From assembly GCA_020846715.1 (NCBI GenBank), contig JADLDK010000061.1:1-57176 (forward strand): DNA of 57,176 nucleotides, given 5' to 3'. The notes under the pieces were generated by a model, which was given only the letters and a program-made list of their open reading frames with translations, ran no database searches and was not told where the DNA came from. The stretch comes from Armatimonadota bacterium (GTDB lineage: Bacteria; Armatimonadota; UBA5829; DSUL01). Both the position numbers and the translations under genes were made by a program. Below, one piece after another: positions 8,934 through 21,376 of the stretch. Position 1 is the stretch's first letter; every line of letters starts with the position of its first letter.

Positions 8934-9947
8934 TTAGAGACCTTTGTCCTTCAGGAACTTGACCAGATCAGCAATTCGGCAAGAATATCCCCACTCATTG
9001 TCGTACCAGGAGATAACCTTGACCATGTGGTCGCCCATCGTCATGGTGCTGTTGGCATCCAGAATACTGGAGCGCTCATCGCCCATAAAGTCGCTGGACA
9101 CAAGCGGCTCCTCTTCATAGCCGAGGATGCCTTTCATAGACCCTTCTGCGGCCTTTTTCATAGCCGCATTTACAGACTCAGCAGTAACCGGCTTCTCCGT
9201 GTTCACGACGAGATCTACAACAGATACTGTGAGTGTAGGTACGCGCATGGCAAATCCGTGCATCTTGCCTTTGAGTTCCGGCAGAACGAGCGATATTGCC
9301 TTGGCGGCGCCTGTCGAAGTCGGGATCATGTTGGCGGCGCCTGCACGCGCGCGGCGAGGGTCTTTGTGCGCCTGATCCTGAATCTTCTGATCGTTAGTGT
9401 AGGAGTGGATGGTCGTCATCAGACCTTCCTCCACGCCAAAGTTGTCAACAAGAACCTTGGCTACGGGCGCGAGGCAGTTGGTTGTGCAGCTCGCGTTGGA
9501 GATGACGTTGTGCTTTGCAGGATCGTATGCGTCCTGATTGACCCCGAGAACCAGTGTGACGTCCTCGTTCTTGGCTGGCGCTGTAATGATAACTTTCTTT
9601 ACGGACCCGCCCAGATGCGCCTTGGCCTTCTCAGCGTCGGTAAAGAATCCGGTGGACTCGATGACAATCTGTGCGCCTACTGAGTTCCAGTCTATATTGG
9701 CGGGGTCCTTCTCCTGAAAGCTCTTGACGGTCTTGCCATTGACGACGATCGCACCGTCCGCCGGTGCAACATCGCCCTTGAAACGTCCGTACGTTGTATC
9801 CCACTTCAGAAGGTGCGCGTTGGTAGCGGAATCGACCAGATCGTTAATAGCTACGATCTCAACGTCATTCGGGTACTTTTCCTGAAGCGCTCGGAAGCTC
9901 AGACGGCCGATTCGGCCAAATCCGTTGATTCCTATCTTGACTGCCAT
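8934..9947 (-). CDS. gap: Type I glyceraldehyde-3-phosphate dehydrogenase
   Basis: A 337-residue NAD(P)-dependent enzyme that makes 1,3-bisphosphoglycerate. The Rossmann start is IGINGFGRIGR, and the catalytic Cys is C154 in NASCTTNC. The conserved CNEWGYS-type tail is present as DNEWGYS near the C-terminus. It is first in the gap-pgk-tpiA operon, so the promoter should be in the 470-base gap that separates it from the divergent pyruvate:ferredoxin oxidoreductase gene. A GGGGAGGA ribosome site precedes the ATG at slightly long spacing. Length and motifs are ordinary for the family. Confidence 0.96.
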   Translation of the reverse strand: MAVKIGINGFGRIGRLSFRALQEKYPNDVEIVAINDLVDSATNAHLLKWDTTYGRFKGDVAPADGAIVVNGKTVKSFQEKDPANIDWNSVGAQIVIESTGFFTDAEKAKAHLGGSVKKVIITAPAKNEDVTLVLGVNQDAYDPAKHNVISNASCTTNCLAPVAKVLVDNFGVEEGLMTTIHSYTNDQKIQDQAHKDPRRARAGAANMIPTSTGAAKAISLVLPELKGKMHGFAMRVPTLTVSVVDLVVNTEKPVTAESVNAAMKKAAEGSMKGILGYEEEPLVSSDFMGDERSSILDANSTMTMGDHMVKVISWYDNEWGYSCRIADLVKFLKDKGL

Positions 9948-10110
9948 GGTGACTAGTGTCCTCCCCTAAAGCAAACGATTGGTGCTGAGTGTCCCGCCTT
10001 CGACGCTGAAAAGCCGATGCATTTTACCGGACAGGCTCCGCCCTGTCAAAGCCGCAACTCACTGTGCAAGTAGCTCCTATTCTACAGGCCGCGGCTCCTG
10101 CTCGCAAGCA

Positions 10111-10180
10111 TATGGTACCAATGGCCCATGCCGGTGAGTACCATAGACGTAGAGATTTCTGCACAATCTCTACATATAAT
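10111..10180 (+). promoter_or_regulatory. Two perfect dyads and a TATAAT -10 upstream of the pyruvate:ferredoxin oxidoreductase gene
   Basis: In the 470-base gap between gap and the oxidoreductase gene I see an 8-bp perfect inverted repeat, TATGGTAC (10111-10118) with GTACCATA (10138-10145). Next comes a 9-bp perfect one, GTAGAGATT (10149-10157) with AATCTCTAC (10165-10173), spaced by 7. Directly after the second is TATAAT (10175-10180), which would drive a leader of about 230 bases before the ATG at 10417. No good -35 box is present at the expected distance, where the dyad lies instead, which suggests an activator or repressor site. The rest of the gap shows nothing else I can name. The regulator is unknown. 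Confidence 0.5.
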
Positions 10181-10416
10181 TGGGCTAGTAAGATTGGACA
10201 CTCAGCGCACCGATAACGAGGAGGTTCGGCGCTGGGGCACATGCACGCTTCTGGCTCTCCAGCAGCGTCAACGGCCACTCAACGGCGACGCACCGCTTCC
10301 GCGACGGCGCAACTGCCCCGGCCCATACGACTGCAACGATGCACAACCACTACGGCGCGCAGCGACAGTCGCCGTGGTCTTCTTGCGTGACTGCGGCTTT
10401 TCAACTGGAGAGACGA

Positions 10417-13992
<3,576 letters not shown>

Positions 13993-14023
13993 GACAGATC
14001 AGATCATACCATCACCTTGAGAC

Positions 14024-14059
14024 GAGGCTCGCCCGGCAGTTGCTGTCAGGGCGAGCCTC
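14024..14059 (+). terminator. 11-bp perfect hairpin after the oxidoreductase gene
   Basis: GAGGCTCGCCC (14024-14034) pairs perfectly with GGGCGAGCCTC (14049-14059) across a 14-base loop, starting 31 bases after the stop codon. No T-run follows, so it may terminate weakly or only protect the 3' end. A smaller CCTCT/AGAGG repeat follows before the next gene. Confidence 0.6.
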
Positions 14060-14165
14060 TCGCGGTTGAACTATCCTCTAAAGAGAGGAGTACTTCTCCG
14101 ACAATGGGGTAAGTAGTCGGTAGGCGAAGCTCTACCGTCAAGGAGATATCGTCACAGGGATTGCG

Positions 14166-14918
14166 ATGGAACGACAGATTATTATTGCGAGAGACGCAGA
14201 CGACCAGAACAGACAGGCCGTGGAGATCATTCTGGCGCGAGCGAAAGAGGCGATTGCTGAGCGTGGCCGCTTCACGATTACTCTGTGCGGAGGGCATTCG
14301 ATCTCCAAAGTCTATGAGCTGCTGGCTTCCCATGCGCGCATTGACTGGACCAAGGTGTTCCTCTTCTGGGGAGACGAGCGCTATGTCGATCGGACAAACC
14401 CCTACAGCAACTACAAGCTCGTGCATGAAGCGCTCATCAGCAAAGTCACCCGCCTGCCGCGCGACAATGTCTTTGCGGTGCCGGTAGAAGAGGCCACGCC
14501 TACGCGTGGCGCACGCGTCTACGCCAAGGCAATCCAGGATTTCTTCAGGCTCAAGGACGACGAACTCCCACGCTTTGATCTGTGCCTGAACGGCATGGGA
14601 CCTGATGGGCACACCGCTTCGCTGTTTCCCCGTAAAGCGGCTGTGCGTAACACTCAGGACATTGCAGTCTCCACCCACGCGGGACTGCCGCCGTGGGTTG
14701 ATCGCGTAACACTCACATTGCCAGTGTTCAACAACGCGCGAACTCTGCTGGTCATTTCCAGTGGGTGCGGGAAAGCCCAGCGCCTGCGAACAGCGCTGGA
14801 AGAGGAGCCCAGACCGCGTTCCACGCCAGTGCAGGGACTACAGCCCACAGACGGGGAGCTGATCTGGCTCCTCGAACCTCAAATCGCGTCAAAGCTCGCA
14901 CAGCCTGTCCAGAGCTGA
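14166..14918 (+). CDS. pgl: 6-phosphogluconolactonase
   Basis: A 250-residue DevB-type lactonase that hydrolyses 6-phosphogluconolactone in the oxidative pentose phosphate pathway. Family motifs are LCGGHSISKVYELL near residue 40, FLFWGDERYV around 75 and LNGMGPDGHTASLFP around 143. The SD-like AGGGA sits seven bases before the ATG. No glucose-6-phosphate dehydrogenase is present in the window, so it stands alone behind the oxidoreductase gene. It ends about 170 bases before the convergent 533-residue secreted-protein gene, whose own terminator lies between them. Nothing unusual in length or motifs. Confidence 0.92.
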   Translation: MERQIIIARDADDQNRQAVEIILARAKEAIAERGRFTITLCGGHSISKVYELLASHARIDWTKVFLFWGDERYVDRTNPYSNYKLVHEALISKVTRLPRDNVFAVPVEEATPTRGARVYAKAIQDFFRLKDDELPRFDLCLNGMGPDGHTASLFPRKAAVRNTQDIAVSTHAGLPPWVDRVTLTLPVFNNARTLLVISSGCGKAQRLRTALEEEPRPRSTPVQGLQPTDGELIWLLEPQIASKLAQPVQS

Positions 14919-15036
14919 CAAATAGACGCCTGTCTTTGCTTACAGGTGACTCCGACTAACCTGTCTGGCGTCCCTATCAGCGCAGTGAGCCGGCCTTAGA
15001 GTCTGTCTCGGACAAGCGCGAAATAACCGACGCAGA

Positions 15037-15072
15037 GAAGCGAAAGCGGCCTCCCCTGAGTGGAGAAGCCGC
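15037..15072 (-). terminator. Rho-independent terminator of the ugd-rodZ cluster
   Basis: On the minus strand GCGGCTTCTCC (15072-15062) pairs with GGGGAGGCCGC (15056-15046) through two G-U pairs and a five-base loop, followed by TTTCGCTTCT. It lies 15 bases after the stop of the Pro/Ala-rich protein gene. Confidence 0.8.
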
Positions 15073-15086
15073 CCAATAACAACCCT

Positions 15087-16688
15087 TTATTCCGCTGGAG
15101 CAGGTGGAGGAGGCGCAGGCGCTTGATCGGGTGATGGCGGTGGCGCAGGAACTCCCGCACCATTCGGCGATCGAAGCGGCCGGCGCAGCGGACGCTCCCT
15201 GCCCGCCGGCGGACGAATCGGAACTCCATTTCCAGCGCCAGTCGCCGGTGGAGTTGGACGGTGGTCAGCGCCAACGCCGTTGGGCATGTTTTCGGGTCGC
15301 GGTCTCATCGGCGCCGGAGCAACCCCGTTTGGTCTGACACCCACATTACTACGCTCGGAGTTGGGATTCTCTGGAGATATAACAGGCGCGGCTTCCGGCA
15401 AAGGCTCGGATGAGTCCTCTATGGTCGGCATGACCGGCCGATTCTCTCCGGCGGCGTCACTCGGACCGACGATCGGCACAGCGCCAGTGTCGGATCCGGG
15501 TTGCAGCGTCACATGCCACTCCTGGCGGCTCCCACTCACAACCCGGAACTGCCGCGCAGCCGGCTGGTAACCCGCCTTGCGGATAACTACGCTGAACAGA
15601 CCTGGCTCCGGAACGGGAAAGTCTACGGCAAATCGTTTGACATCTAGATTCTCGATAATCTTGGGAGGCTTTCCGACATAGCTGAGCTCGACCGTAACGG
15701 GCGAAACGTTCCATGTGACGTCAACTCGTCCACAACCCCTCCTTAGAGCAGGCGCTTTGCTGGTGAAACTCAAACGGCGATGTGGATCCCGGTAGGCGAT
15801 CTTCGCCCCACCTCCGCCAGACGTTGCGCTCTGCGGGCTGGACATTCGCGTTTTGTTGCCTTTGGTCACAACCGCTGCTCCCGTGCCGGGTCTGACAGTT
15901 CCTGCCGGCCGAGCCGTGGCAGTTGCCGCGGGTTTGGTCTTCTGAGGAGCGGTGGTAGCCACACGGGTTGGGGTCTTCGCACTGGAAGCAGACGCCGCTG
16001 GCTTTTTGGCGGCTGCGGTCTTCACAACCGCAGCGGCTGCTTGTGATCTGACTGCTTCGTACTGAGCCGGAGTCTGCGTTGAAGCGCGGATCATCCAGTC
16101 CAGAGGCGAGTCAACATCTGAGGCAACGGTTCCGGGAACCCCGACTTTGGAGTCACCAGACGGATTATCTTCATCCACACCGACATAAATGCCTTTTTCG
16201 ATGTTGGAGTTGAAAATCAGGGTAATGTAGAATCTGCCGTCTACTTTCGCAGCCGGAGTAATCGCAACTGTCTGCCAGGTCTCTCGCGACGGACTGAGAT
16301 TCAACAGCGGTTTTTCGATACGAATGATCGGTTTGAACTGAGCGTCCGAAACCACGACGCTGTACGTATCAGTAGGCTTCACTGTAGCGCCGTATCTTGC
16401 GCCGAAGAATTGCACAGCCGTAACCATGCGCGGCTCAGGCGCATTGAACTCAACAGTTGATCCTGAGGCATTGAGCGCCAGACGATCCGTCATCTTGCCG
16501 CTGTCATGTGACATGAGCAGGCCCGTGGAACCCTTTGGCGTCCCTGTCGGCGCAGGCGCAATGCCTGAAGGCTCTAACACTGGCGCCGGGGCAGTCATGT
16601 CCACTTTCGTCTTTTCCTGCGCCGGCAGCGGCCCCGCAATGGCAAGCGCCAACGGCACAGCAAGCCATACTAATCTAGTCCTGTTCAT
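15087..16688 (-). CDS. Pro/Ala-rich secreted protein of unknown function
   Basis: A 533-residue protein I do not recognise. It has a signal peptide (basic MNRTR, a hydrophobic stretch, cleavage near PLPAQ at 20-24). A globular beta-rich segment of about residues 55-205 contains VEFNAPEPRMVTAVQFFG and DGRFYITLIFNSNIEKGIYVG. A low-complexity Ala/Lys/Thr/Pro linker covers about 220-300. A second beta domain (about 305-400) resembles a PEGA-like surface-repeat module (FSVVIRKAGYQPAARQFRV). The tail is Pro-rich, ending in runs such as PAPPPSPDQAPAPPPPAPAE. The linker and tail suggest a periplasm- or wall-spanning tether. It follows rodZ by about 50 bases and ends the operon, hinting at an envelope role; that link is only positional. 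Confidence 0.75.
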   Translation of the reverse strand: MNRTRLVWLAVPLALAIAGPLPAQEKTKVDMTAPAPVLEPSGIAPAPTGTPKGSTGLLMSHDSGKMTDRLALNASGSTVEFNAPEPRMVTAVQFFGARYGATVKPTDTYSVVVSDAQFKPIIRIEKPLLNLSPSRETWQTVAITPAAKVDGRFYITLIFNSNIEKGIYVGVDEDNPSGDSKVGVPGTVASDVDSPLDWMIRASTQTPAQYEAVRSQAAAAVVKTAAAKKPAASASSAKTPTRVATTAPQKTKPAATATARPAGTVRPGTGAAVVTKGNKTRMSSPQSATSGGGGAKIAYRDPHRRLSFTSKAPALRRGCGRVDVTWNVSPVTVELSYVGKPPKIIENLDVKRFAVDFPVPEPGLFSVVIRKAGYQPAARQFRVVSGSRQEWHVTLQPGSDTGAVPIVGPSDAAGENRPVMPTIEDSSEPLPEAAPVISPENPNSERSNVGVRPNGVAPAPMRPRPENMPNGVGADHRPTPPATGAGNGVPIRPPAGRERPLRRPLRSPNGAGVPAPPPSPDQAPAPPPPAPAE

Positions 16689-16739
16689 ACATTCATATCT
16701 CCTGGCAAGACAATCCGGAACTCCGGTTACCTGCAGCCA

Positions 16740-17495
16740 TCACCGTGTACCCCCTGAGACAGTGGAGGCGCTGATGTCGCGCTCGACGACCTGTCCGGTT
16801 GCTCCGAGCAATTTCTCAGCTCCTTCGTCCACCCGTAGATAGACTCCACCAGCGTTTCCCACTCGCATACGCACAGGCTTTGGCGACGTCAGATCCTTCA
16901 CCGCTTCAGCCGGCAGAATACCTTCAAATAGAAGCTTTCCGCCAGAGGTCAATCTTACCCAAGTCGGCTCAACCGCGCGCAGGCGCACGCGAACTGCGCC
17001 AGAGTTCATCGCCGACTGTCCCGGAATGCTGGAGGACGCCGCGCCACTTTCATTCTCCGTAACAGCCACACCGATACCCGGCTGCCTGCTCTTCAGAGCT
17101 TGAGACGCCGAACCAGGCCTTTGGACCCCGTGGCGACTGGGCGCCTGTCCCGATCGCACGAACTTGACGATAGCCAGCCCTGCCGCAACGATACAAAGCG
17201 TCAGTACCAGCCAGTACAGGTTCAGTGACACAGACCGCGGCTCCGGCGCAGGCTCTGGCTGCGTTTCCGCACGCTCACCGATCTGCAGGACGAGTGGACC
17301 GTCATCGATACCGAGTACGCGGCAATAATCGCGCAGAAAGACCTTCGCGTAAACGACCCCCGCAAACGATGCGAAGTCGTCCGCCTCCATAGCCTCAATG
17401 CTGCTCCTGGACATCCTCGTACGCTCGTAAACGTCCTGGATTGTCCATCCGCGAGCCTCACGCGCCGCACGCAACTGCCCGCCAATAGTATCCAT
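16740..17495 (-). CDS. rodZ: RodZ-like cytoskeletal anchor (HTH_25, TM, DUF4115)
   Basis: A 251-residue bitopic membrane protein with RodZ architecture. An N-terminal Xre-type helix-turn-helix (residues about 5-65; GGQLRAAREARGWTIQDVYE and VYAKVFLRDYCRVLGID) would bind MreB in the cytoplasm. A single membrane helix lies at about 92-112 (LNLYWLVLTLCIVAAGLAIV), then a Ser/Gly/Gln-rich linker, then a C-terminal DUF4115 beta domain (about 165-245, RAVEPTWVRLTSGGKLLFEG). RodZ helps set rod shape through MreB. No mre genes are in the window; it sits between tgt and the Pro/Ala-rich secreted gene in a minus-strand run. GGAGTGA precedes the ATG at good spacing. RodZ is the best name by architecture, though sequence conservation in this family is low. 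Confidence 0.82.
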   Translation of the reverse strand: MDTIGGQLRAAREARGWTIQDVYERTRMSRSSIEAMEADDFASFAGVVYAKVFLRDYCRVLGIDDGPLVLQIGERAETQPEPAPEPRSVSLNLYWLVLTLCIVAAGLAIVKFVRSGQAPSRHGVQRPGSASQALKSRQPGIGVAVTENESGAASSSIPGQSAMNSGAVRVRLRAVEPTWVRLTSGGKLLFEGILPAEAVKDLTSPKPVRMRVGNAGGVYLRVDEGAEKLLGATGQVVERDISASTVSGGTR

Positions 17496-17574
17496 CGGTG
17501 TTCACTCCGTACGAGCTATATTACCACTGCCACAGGTAGATGTCCTTCCTGTGACGCAACGGACGCTTTCGAAG

Positions 17575-18621
17575 CTAAGCCTCTCCGGATAAGACCTCGG
17601 GCGACATTTGCGCTACGGTCCGCTCTTTGAACGCGAGAAAACGGCCTTCGCGAATGGCCTGGCGAGCGTCAACTATCAGGCGGTGGTAAAGCCAGAGATT
17701 GTGCATCGTAGCGAGCCGGGCAGCCAGAATTTCCTGCGAACGATAGAGATGACGAAGATACGCGGCGGAGTAGCTGCGGCAGGTGGGACAGTCGCAGTCT
17801 GGATCGACAGGGGAGAGGTCGCTGATAAAACGCGCGTTCTTGATGTTGAGGCGTCCGCGCGAGGTGTAAACGCTTCCATTTCTGCCGAGACGTGTTGGCA
17901 AGACACAGTCGAACATATCCACACCGCGCTCGATGCCATTAAGGATGTCCACTGGAGTACCCATACCCATCAGATAGCGCGGCTTTGAATCGGGCAAGAG
18001 AGGAGCCGTGACATCGACAACGCGATAGGCTTCGGCTGGCGGCTCACCCACAGAGACGCCTCCGATTGCGTATCCGTCAAAATCCATCTGCGTGAGACCG
18101 GCCGCGCACAGGCTGCGCAGATCGTCAAACCTGCCGCCCTGAACAATGCCAAACACCAGCGGAATCCCCTGACGGACACCTGCAGAGCGCCCGGCCCATC
18201 GCAGCGTAAGCTCCACCGCTCTGGCCACCTCGTCATAGGAAGCGTTGTGCGGAGGGCAGATGTCCAGCACCATAGCAATATCGGAGCCGATGGCGCGCTG
18301 TATGTCCAGTACTTTCTCAGGGGTGAAGTCGTGCGGGGAGCCGTCAACATAGCTGCGAATCATGACGCCGTCTTCGGAGATTTTGCGAATTGCGGAGAGG
18401 CTGAAAACCTGGTAACCGCCGCTGTCGGTGAGCAGCGCCCCATCCCACTTCATCAAGCCGTGTAAACCGCCTGCGGCTCGCAGTACGTCAGTCCCAGGTC
18501 GCAAATACAGGTGGTAAGTGTTGGCCAGAATAAGCCTGAAACCGATATCCCGGACCTCTTCGGTGGTCATCGCCTTGACGGCGCCCTGCGTCGCCACCGG
18601 CATGAAGACTGGAGTCTCCAC
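17575..18621 (-). CDS. tgt: tRNA-guanine (queuine) transglycosylase; true start lies upstream
   Basis: This enzyme exchanges guanine-34 of GUN-anticodon tRNAs for a 7-deazaguanine precursor of queuosine. Motifs: TDSGGYQVFSL with the active-site Asp, GIVQGG and GGVSVGEP for substrate binding, TRLGRNG and the zinc site CDCPTC followed by His in ATMHNLWLYH. The listed start is the only ATG, GTG or TTG that works in frame, a GTG giving 348 residues. The conserved N-terminus, however, is encoded upstream in the same frame (FTVEARD, then SARTGVLQTPHGTVETPVF), from about 18693. The frame is open back to a TGA near 18822 with no standard start, so a rare start such as CTG 18738 or ATA 18717 is likely. 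The upstream part abuts the TPR gene's stop at 18735. Confidence 0.9.
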   Translation of the reverse strand: METPVFMPVATQGAVKAMTTEEVRDIGFRLILANTYHLYLRPGTDVLRAAGGLHGLMKWDGALLTDSGGYQVFSLSAIRKISEDGVMIRSYVDGSPHDFTPEKVLDIQRAIGSDIAMVLDICPPHNASYDEVARAVELTLRWAGRSAGVRQGIPLVFGIVQGGRFDDLRSLCAAGLTQMDFDGYAIGGVSVGEPPAEAYRVVDVTAPLLPDSKPRYLMGMGTPVDILNGIERGVDMFDCVLPTRLGRNGSVYTSRGRLNIKNARFISDLSPVDPDCDCPTCRSYSAAYLRHLYRSQEILAARLATMHNLWLYHRLIVDARQAIREGRFLAFKERTVAQMSPEVLSGEA

Positions 18622-18734
18622 AGTGCCGTGAGGAGTTTGCAGGACACCTGTACGCGCAGAACAGGACGGATCACGCGCCTCTACTGTAAAAGCGCGCCCT
18701 CCGCCCTGTTCTAATATCTGCCTGGTTGAATCTG

Positions 18735-19640
18735 TCAGCGCTTCGATAGGTGAGCGCGAGCCTCCTCGTTCCCGGGTTCGATGGATACCGCCCGCTGGAA
18801 GGCAGCCCGAGCGGCATCCTCATTTCCCATTGCCCTACAGGCTACACCCAGGCTGATGTGTGCCGCAACAAACTGCGGATTGATGAGGAGAGCCGTCTTG
18901 AACTCGTTGACTGCTTTGAGGTATTTCTCCTGCGCCAGCCACACCTGCCCCATCAGGTGATGCACATCGGCGTAATTCGGATTTGTGGCAAGAGCGTCCC
19001 TGAGGTTTTTCTCGGCTTCAGGAATATTGCCCAGGCGAAGCTGCTCACGCGCCAGACGAATCAGCTCGCCAACCTCATCTACCGACATCTCGCCGACACG
19101 AGCAAAAGCATCCAGAGCGGACTCGTAATCTCCCTGGCTATCGAGTTCGAACGCCTTTTCCAGATCGCCACCGCAGTAGGCAAGCTCCAATTCCGATGCC
19201 TGCCTGAACAGGTTCAAAGCGCCCTGGCGGTCTTGCTTGCGGTATAGCAAGAGTCCCCGCAGGAAAAGAGCTTTGGCAAAGGTGGGATTGATCTCAAGAG
19301 CGCGAGTGACTTCCTGTGTGGACTCCTGCAGACGGTCTGTCCAGTAGTACACGCGGGCTAGCTGATAGTGCAGGTCAGCATAGTGCGGATTGATGGAAAG
19401 CGCATGCTTGAGATCCTTCTCGGCGCTTTCGAACTGCTGGCGCTGGGCGTGTTTTTCGGCAAGAGCAGTGTGGGCCTCTCCCAGGTGAAAGCGCGCAAGT
19501 TTACGCTCGGCTTCGTTGGCGATTGTGGTCCCGTCAACGACCCGCTGCAGTTCCTGGATAGCCAGATCGAACTGACCGTGATCCAGATATTCCACACCCG
19601 CTTCATAGTGGCGATTTCTGGTCATTCCGAAATGTGACAT
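18735..19640 (-). CDS. Tetratricopeptide-repeat protein
   Basis: A 301-residue soluble protein built of about six to seven TPR units, for example AEKDLKHALSINPHYADLHY, STQEVTRALEINPTFAKALF, AEKNLRDALATNPNYADVHH, AVNEFKTALLINPQFVAAHI and ARAAFQRAVSIEPGNEEARA, with a mid-protein spacer near residues 150-180. There is no signal peptide or membrane segment, so it is probably a cytoplasmic scaffold. AAGGAG lies eight bases before the ATG. It is in the minus-strand run ugd, TPR, tgt, rodZ; the 45-base gap to ugd and the abutting tgt point to one transcript. Partner proteins are unknown. Confidence 0.88.
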   Translation of the reverse strand: MSHFGMTRNRHYEAGVEYLDHGQFDLAIQELQRVVDGTTIANEAERKLARFHLGEAHTALAEKHAQRQQFESAEKDLKHALSINPHYADLHYQLARVYYWTDRLQESTQEVTRALEINPTFAKALFLRGLLLYRKQDRQGALNLFRQASELELAYCGGDLEKAFELDSQGDYESALDAFARVGEMSVDEVGELIRLAREQLRLGNIPEAEKNLRDALATNPNYADVHHLMGQVWLAQEKYLKAVNEFKTALLINPQFVAAHISLGVACRAMGNEDAARAAFQRAVSIEPGNEEARAHLSKR

Positions 19641-19685
19641 ACAGAAAGCTCCTTGCCCGCTCTGAGCAGCCGACGCGCCCGCAAA

Positions 19686-21047
19686 TCAGCCCAACGCTTC
19701 AGCCGGCGCGACAGCGTCCAGGGAAGGCATATTGTCCCCATTGTTCCACAGAGTGCGCGCACGTCCCACGCAGTGATAGTCAAAACCCAATCTCGCCATT
19801 CGAGCCGGGTCGTACATGTTGCGTCCGTCGAAGAATACCGGAGTGCGCATGGAGTCGCGAATCCTGTCTAGAGCCAGGAACTTGAACTCATTCCACTCTG
19901 TAACCAGAACGACCGCGTCTGCGCTCTCAGCTACTTCATAAGCGCTCTTGCAGTACGTAATCTGCGGGAAAATGCGCTGCGTGTTCTCTATAGCCATCGG
20001 GTCATAGGCTTTGATTCTGCAGCCCTGCGCCAGGAGCCGTCCGATAATCTCTATACTTTTTGCGTCGCGCATATCGTCTGTGTTCGGTTTGAAAGCCAGA
20101 CCAAGAATTCCAACAGTCGCGCCGGTCGTATGGGCGATAGCCTCGAGAATGCGATCCGTGAACAGATGCGCCTGGCGTTCGTTGACTTCAATCACTTCGC
20201 GCAGCAGCCGGAAGTCGTAGCCAAACCGGGCAGCGGTGTGATACAGGCAGCTCGTATCCTTGCCAAAGCAGCTTCCACCATAGCCGAGACCCGCCTGCAG
20301 AAACTGAGATCCGATTCGAGTGTCGTAACCCATCCCTTTGGTAACCTGCAATACGTCAGCTCCGGCACGGTCACAGATGTTGGCGATGGCGTTGATGAAG
20401 GATATCTTCGTAGCAAGAAAGGCGTTGGAGGCGTACTTGATCATCTCAGCCGAGTTGACATCCGTGATAAGCATGGGGCGCTCTAGTGGAGCGTAAAGCT
20501 CCAGAATCTTCATAGCCACCGTCTGAGTGGGAGCGCCGATGACGACGCGGTCCGGATGAAGAGTGTCGGAGATGGCTGAGCCTTCCCTCAGAAACTCGGG
20601 GTTGCTGACAACATCGAAGCCAAAATCCGTTTCCTTGTGCTCATTGATGATCTCGCGAACCAGGTCACCTGTACCCACGGGCACCGTGCTCTTGTTAACG
20701 ATAACCTTGTACCCGTTCAGGCCTCGAGCTACGGCCTGCGCCACCGCTGTAACGCCTGAGAGATCAGCATAACCATCTTCACCCGGCGGTGTGCCGACAC
20801 AGATGAAGATCACTTCGGAGGCTTCCACCGCGCGAACAACGTCTGTGGTGAAGCTGAGACGGTTGTCTTCAGTATTGCGAAGGACCATCTCCTCAAGACC
20901 CGGCTCGTAGATTGGCATCTTCCCGGCATTGAGTTGGTCAATCTTGGAGGAATCCTGGTCCGCACAGATGACGTTGTTGCCGAGGTCGGCAAACACGGTG
21001 CCGGTTACCAGACCCACATATCCAGTGCCAATTACACAAATATCCAA
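19686..21047 (-). CDS. ugd: UDP-glucose 6-dehydrogenase
   Basis: This enzyme oxidises UDP-glucose to UDP-glucuronate with two NAD+, supplying precursors for capsule, exopolysaccharide or envelope glycans. The protein has 453 residues and starts at TTG 21047 with GGGAGGG upstream. The N-terminal Rossmann motif is GTGYVGLVTG, the central domain carries NPEFLREGSAISD, and the catalytic Cys lies in GYGGSCFGKD. The C-terminal UDP-binding domain has GLAFKPNTDDMRDA. It heads the minus-strand run that continues into TPR, tgt and rodZ. No glycosyltransferase genes are nearby, so the product's destination is unknown. Confidence 0.95.
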   Translation of the reverse strand: MDICVIGTGYVGLVTGTVFADLGNNVICADQDSSKIDQLNAGKMPIYEPGLEEMVLRNTEDNRLSFTTDVVRAVEASEVIFICVGTPPGEDGYADLSGVTAVAQAVARGLNGYKVIVNKSTVPVGTGDLVREIINEHKETDFGFDVVSNPEFLREGSAISDTLHPDRVVIGAPTQTVAMKILELYAPLERPMLITDVNSAEMIKYASNAFLATKISFINAIANICDRAGADVLQVTKGMGYDTRIGSQFLQAGLGYGGSCFGKDTSCLYHTAARFGYDFRLLREVIEVNERQAHLFTDRILEAIAHTTGATVGILGLAFKPNTDDMRDAKSIEIIGRLLAQGCRIKAYDPMAIENTQRIFPQITYCKSAYEVAESADAVVLVTEWNEFKFLALDRIRDSMRTPVFFDGRNMYDPARMARLGFDYHCVGRARTLWNNGDNMPSLDAVAPAEALG

Positions 21048-21264
21048 GGTGAAAACCCTCCCGTGGCGCCGATTTGAGCTGTGCCTTTGCTCCGGGGCGA
21101 AGATGCAACACTCAGGAGACTCGCCGTTGATCCGGCGTCAAGCCCAGAGTCCGTTAGTCCTGTAGACGAGCAGCCTCTATAGAATAGTGCCATATCTGCC
21201 GCTGCGGCACCAAATTTGTGTCAAGGTGCAGCGGCCTGTGTCCGCAGTCAGGGGTAGTGGAGGA

Positions 21265-21363
21265 AGGAAGAAGAGCGGGGAGTGAAACAACCAGCAGCAG
21301 CCCCGCTCCTGAACGGTGAACTGTGAGATTCAAGACCCGGGCGCGGACGACAGCTTGCCCGGG
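21265..21363 (-). terminator. Two hairpins behind the DUF5679 gene
   Basis: On the minus strand the first hairpin is CCCGGGC/GCCCGGG (21363-21336), 13 bases after the stop. The second is GAGCGGGG/CCCCGCTC (21308-21273), followed by TTCTTCCTTCC, a probable rho-independent terminator. The rest of the stretch between here and ugd (to 21048) shows nothing I can name, although the ugd promoter must lie there. Confidence 0.65.
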
Positions 21364-21376
21364 AATGAACTCGCTC

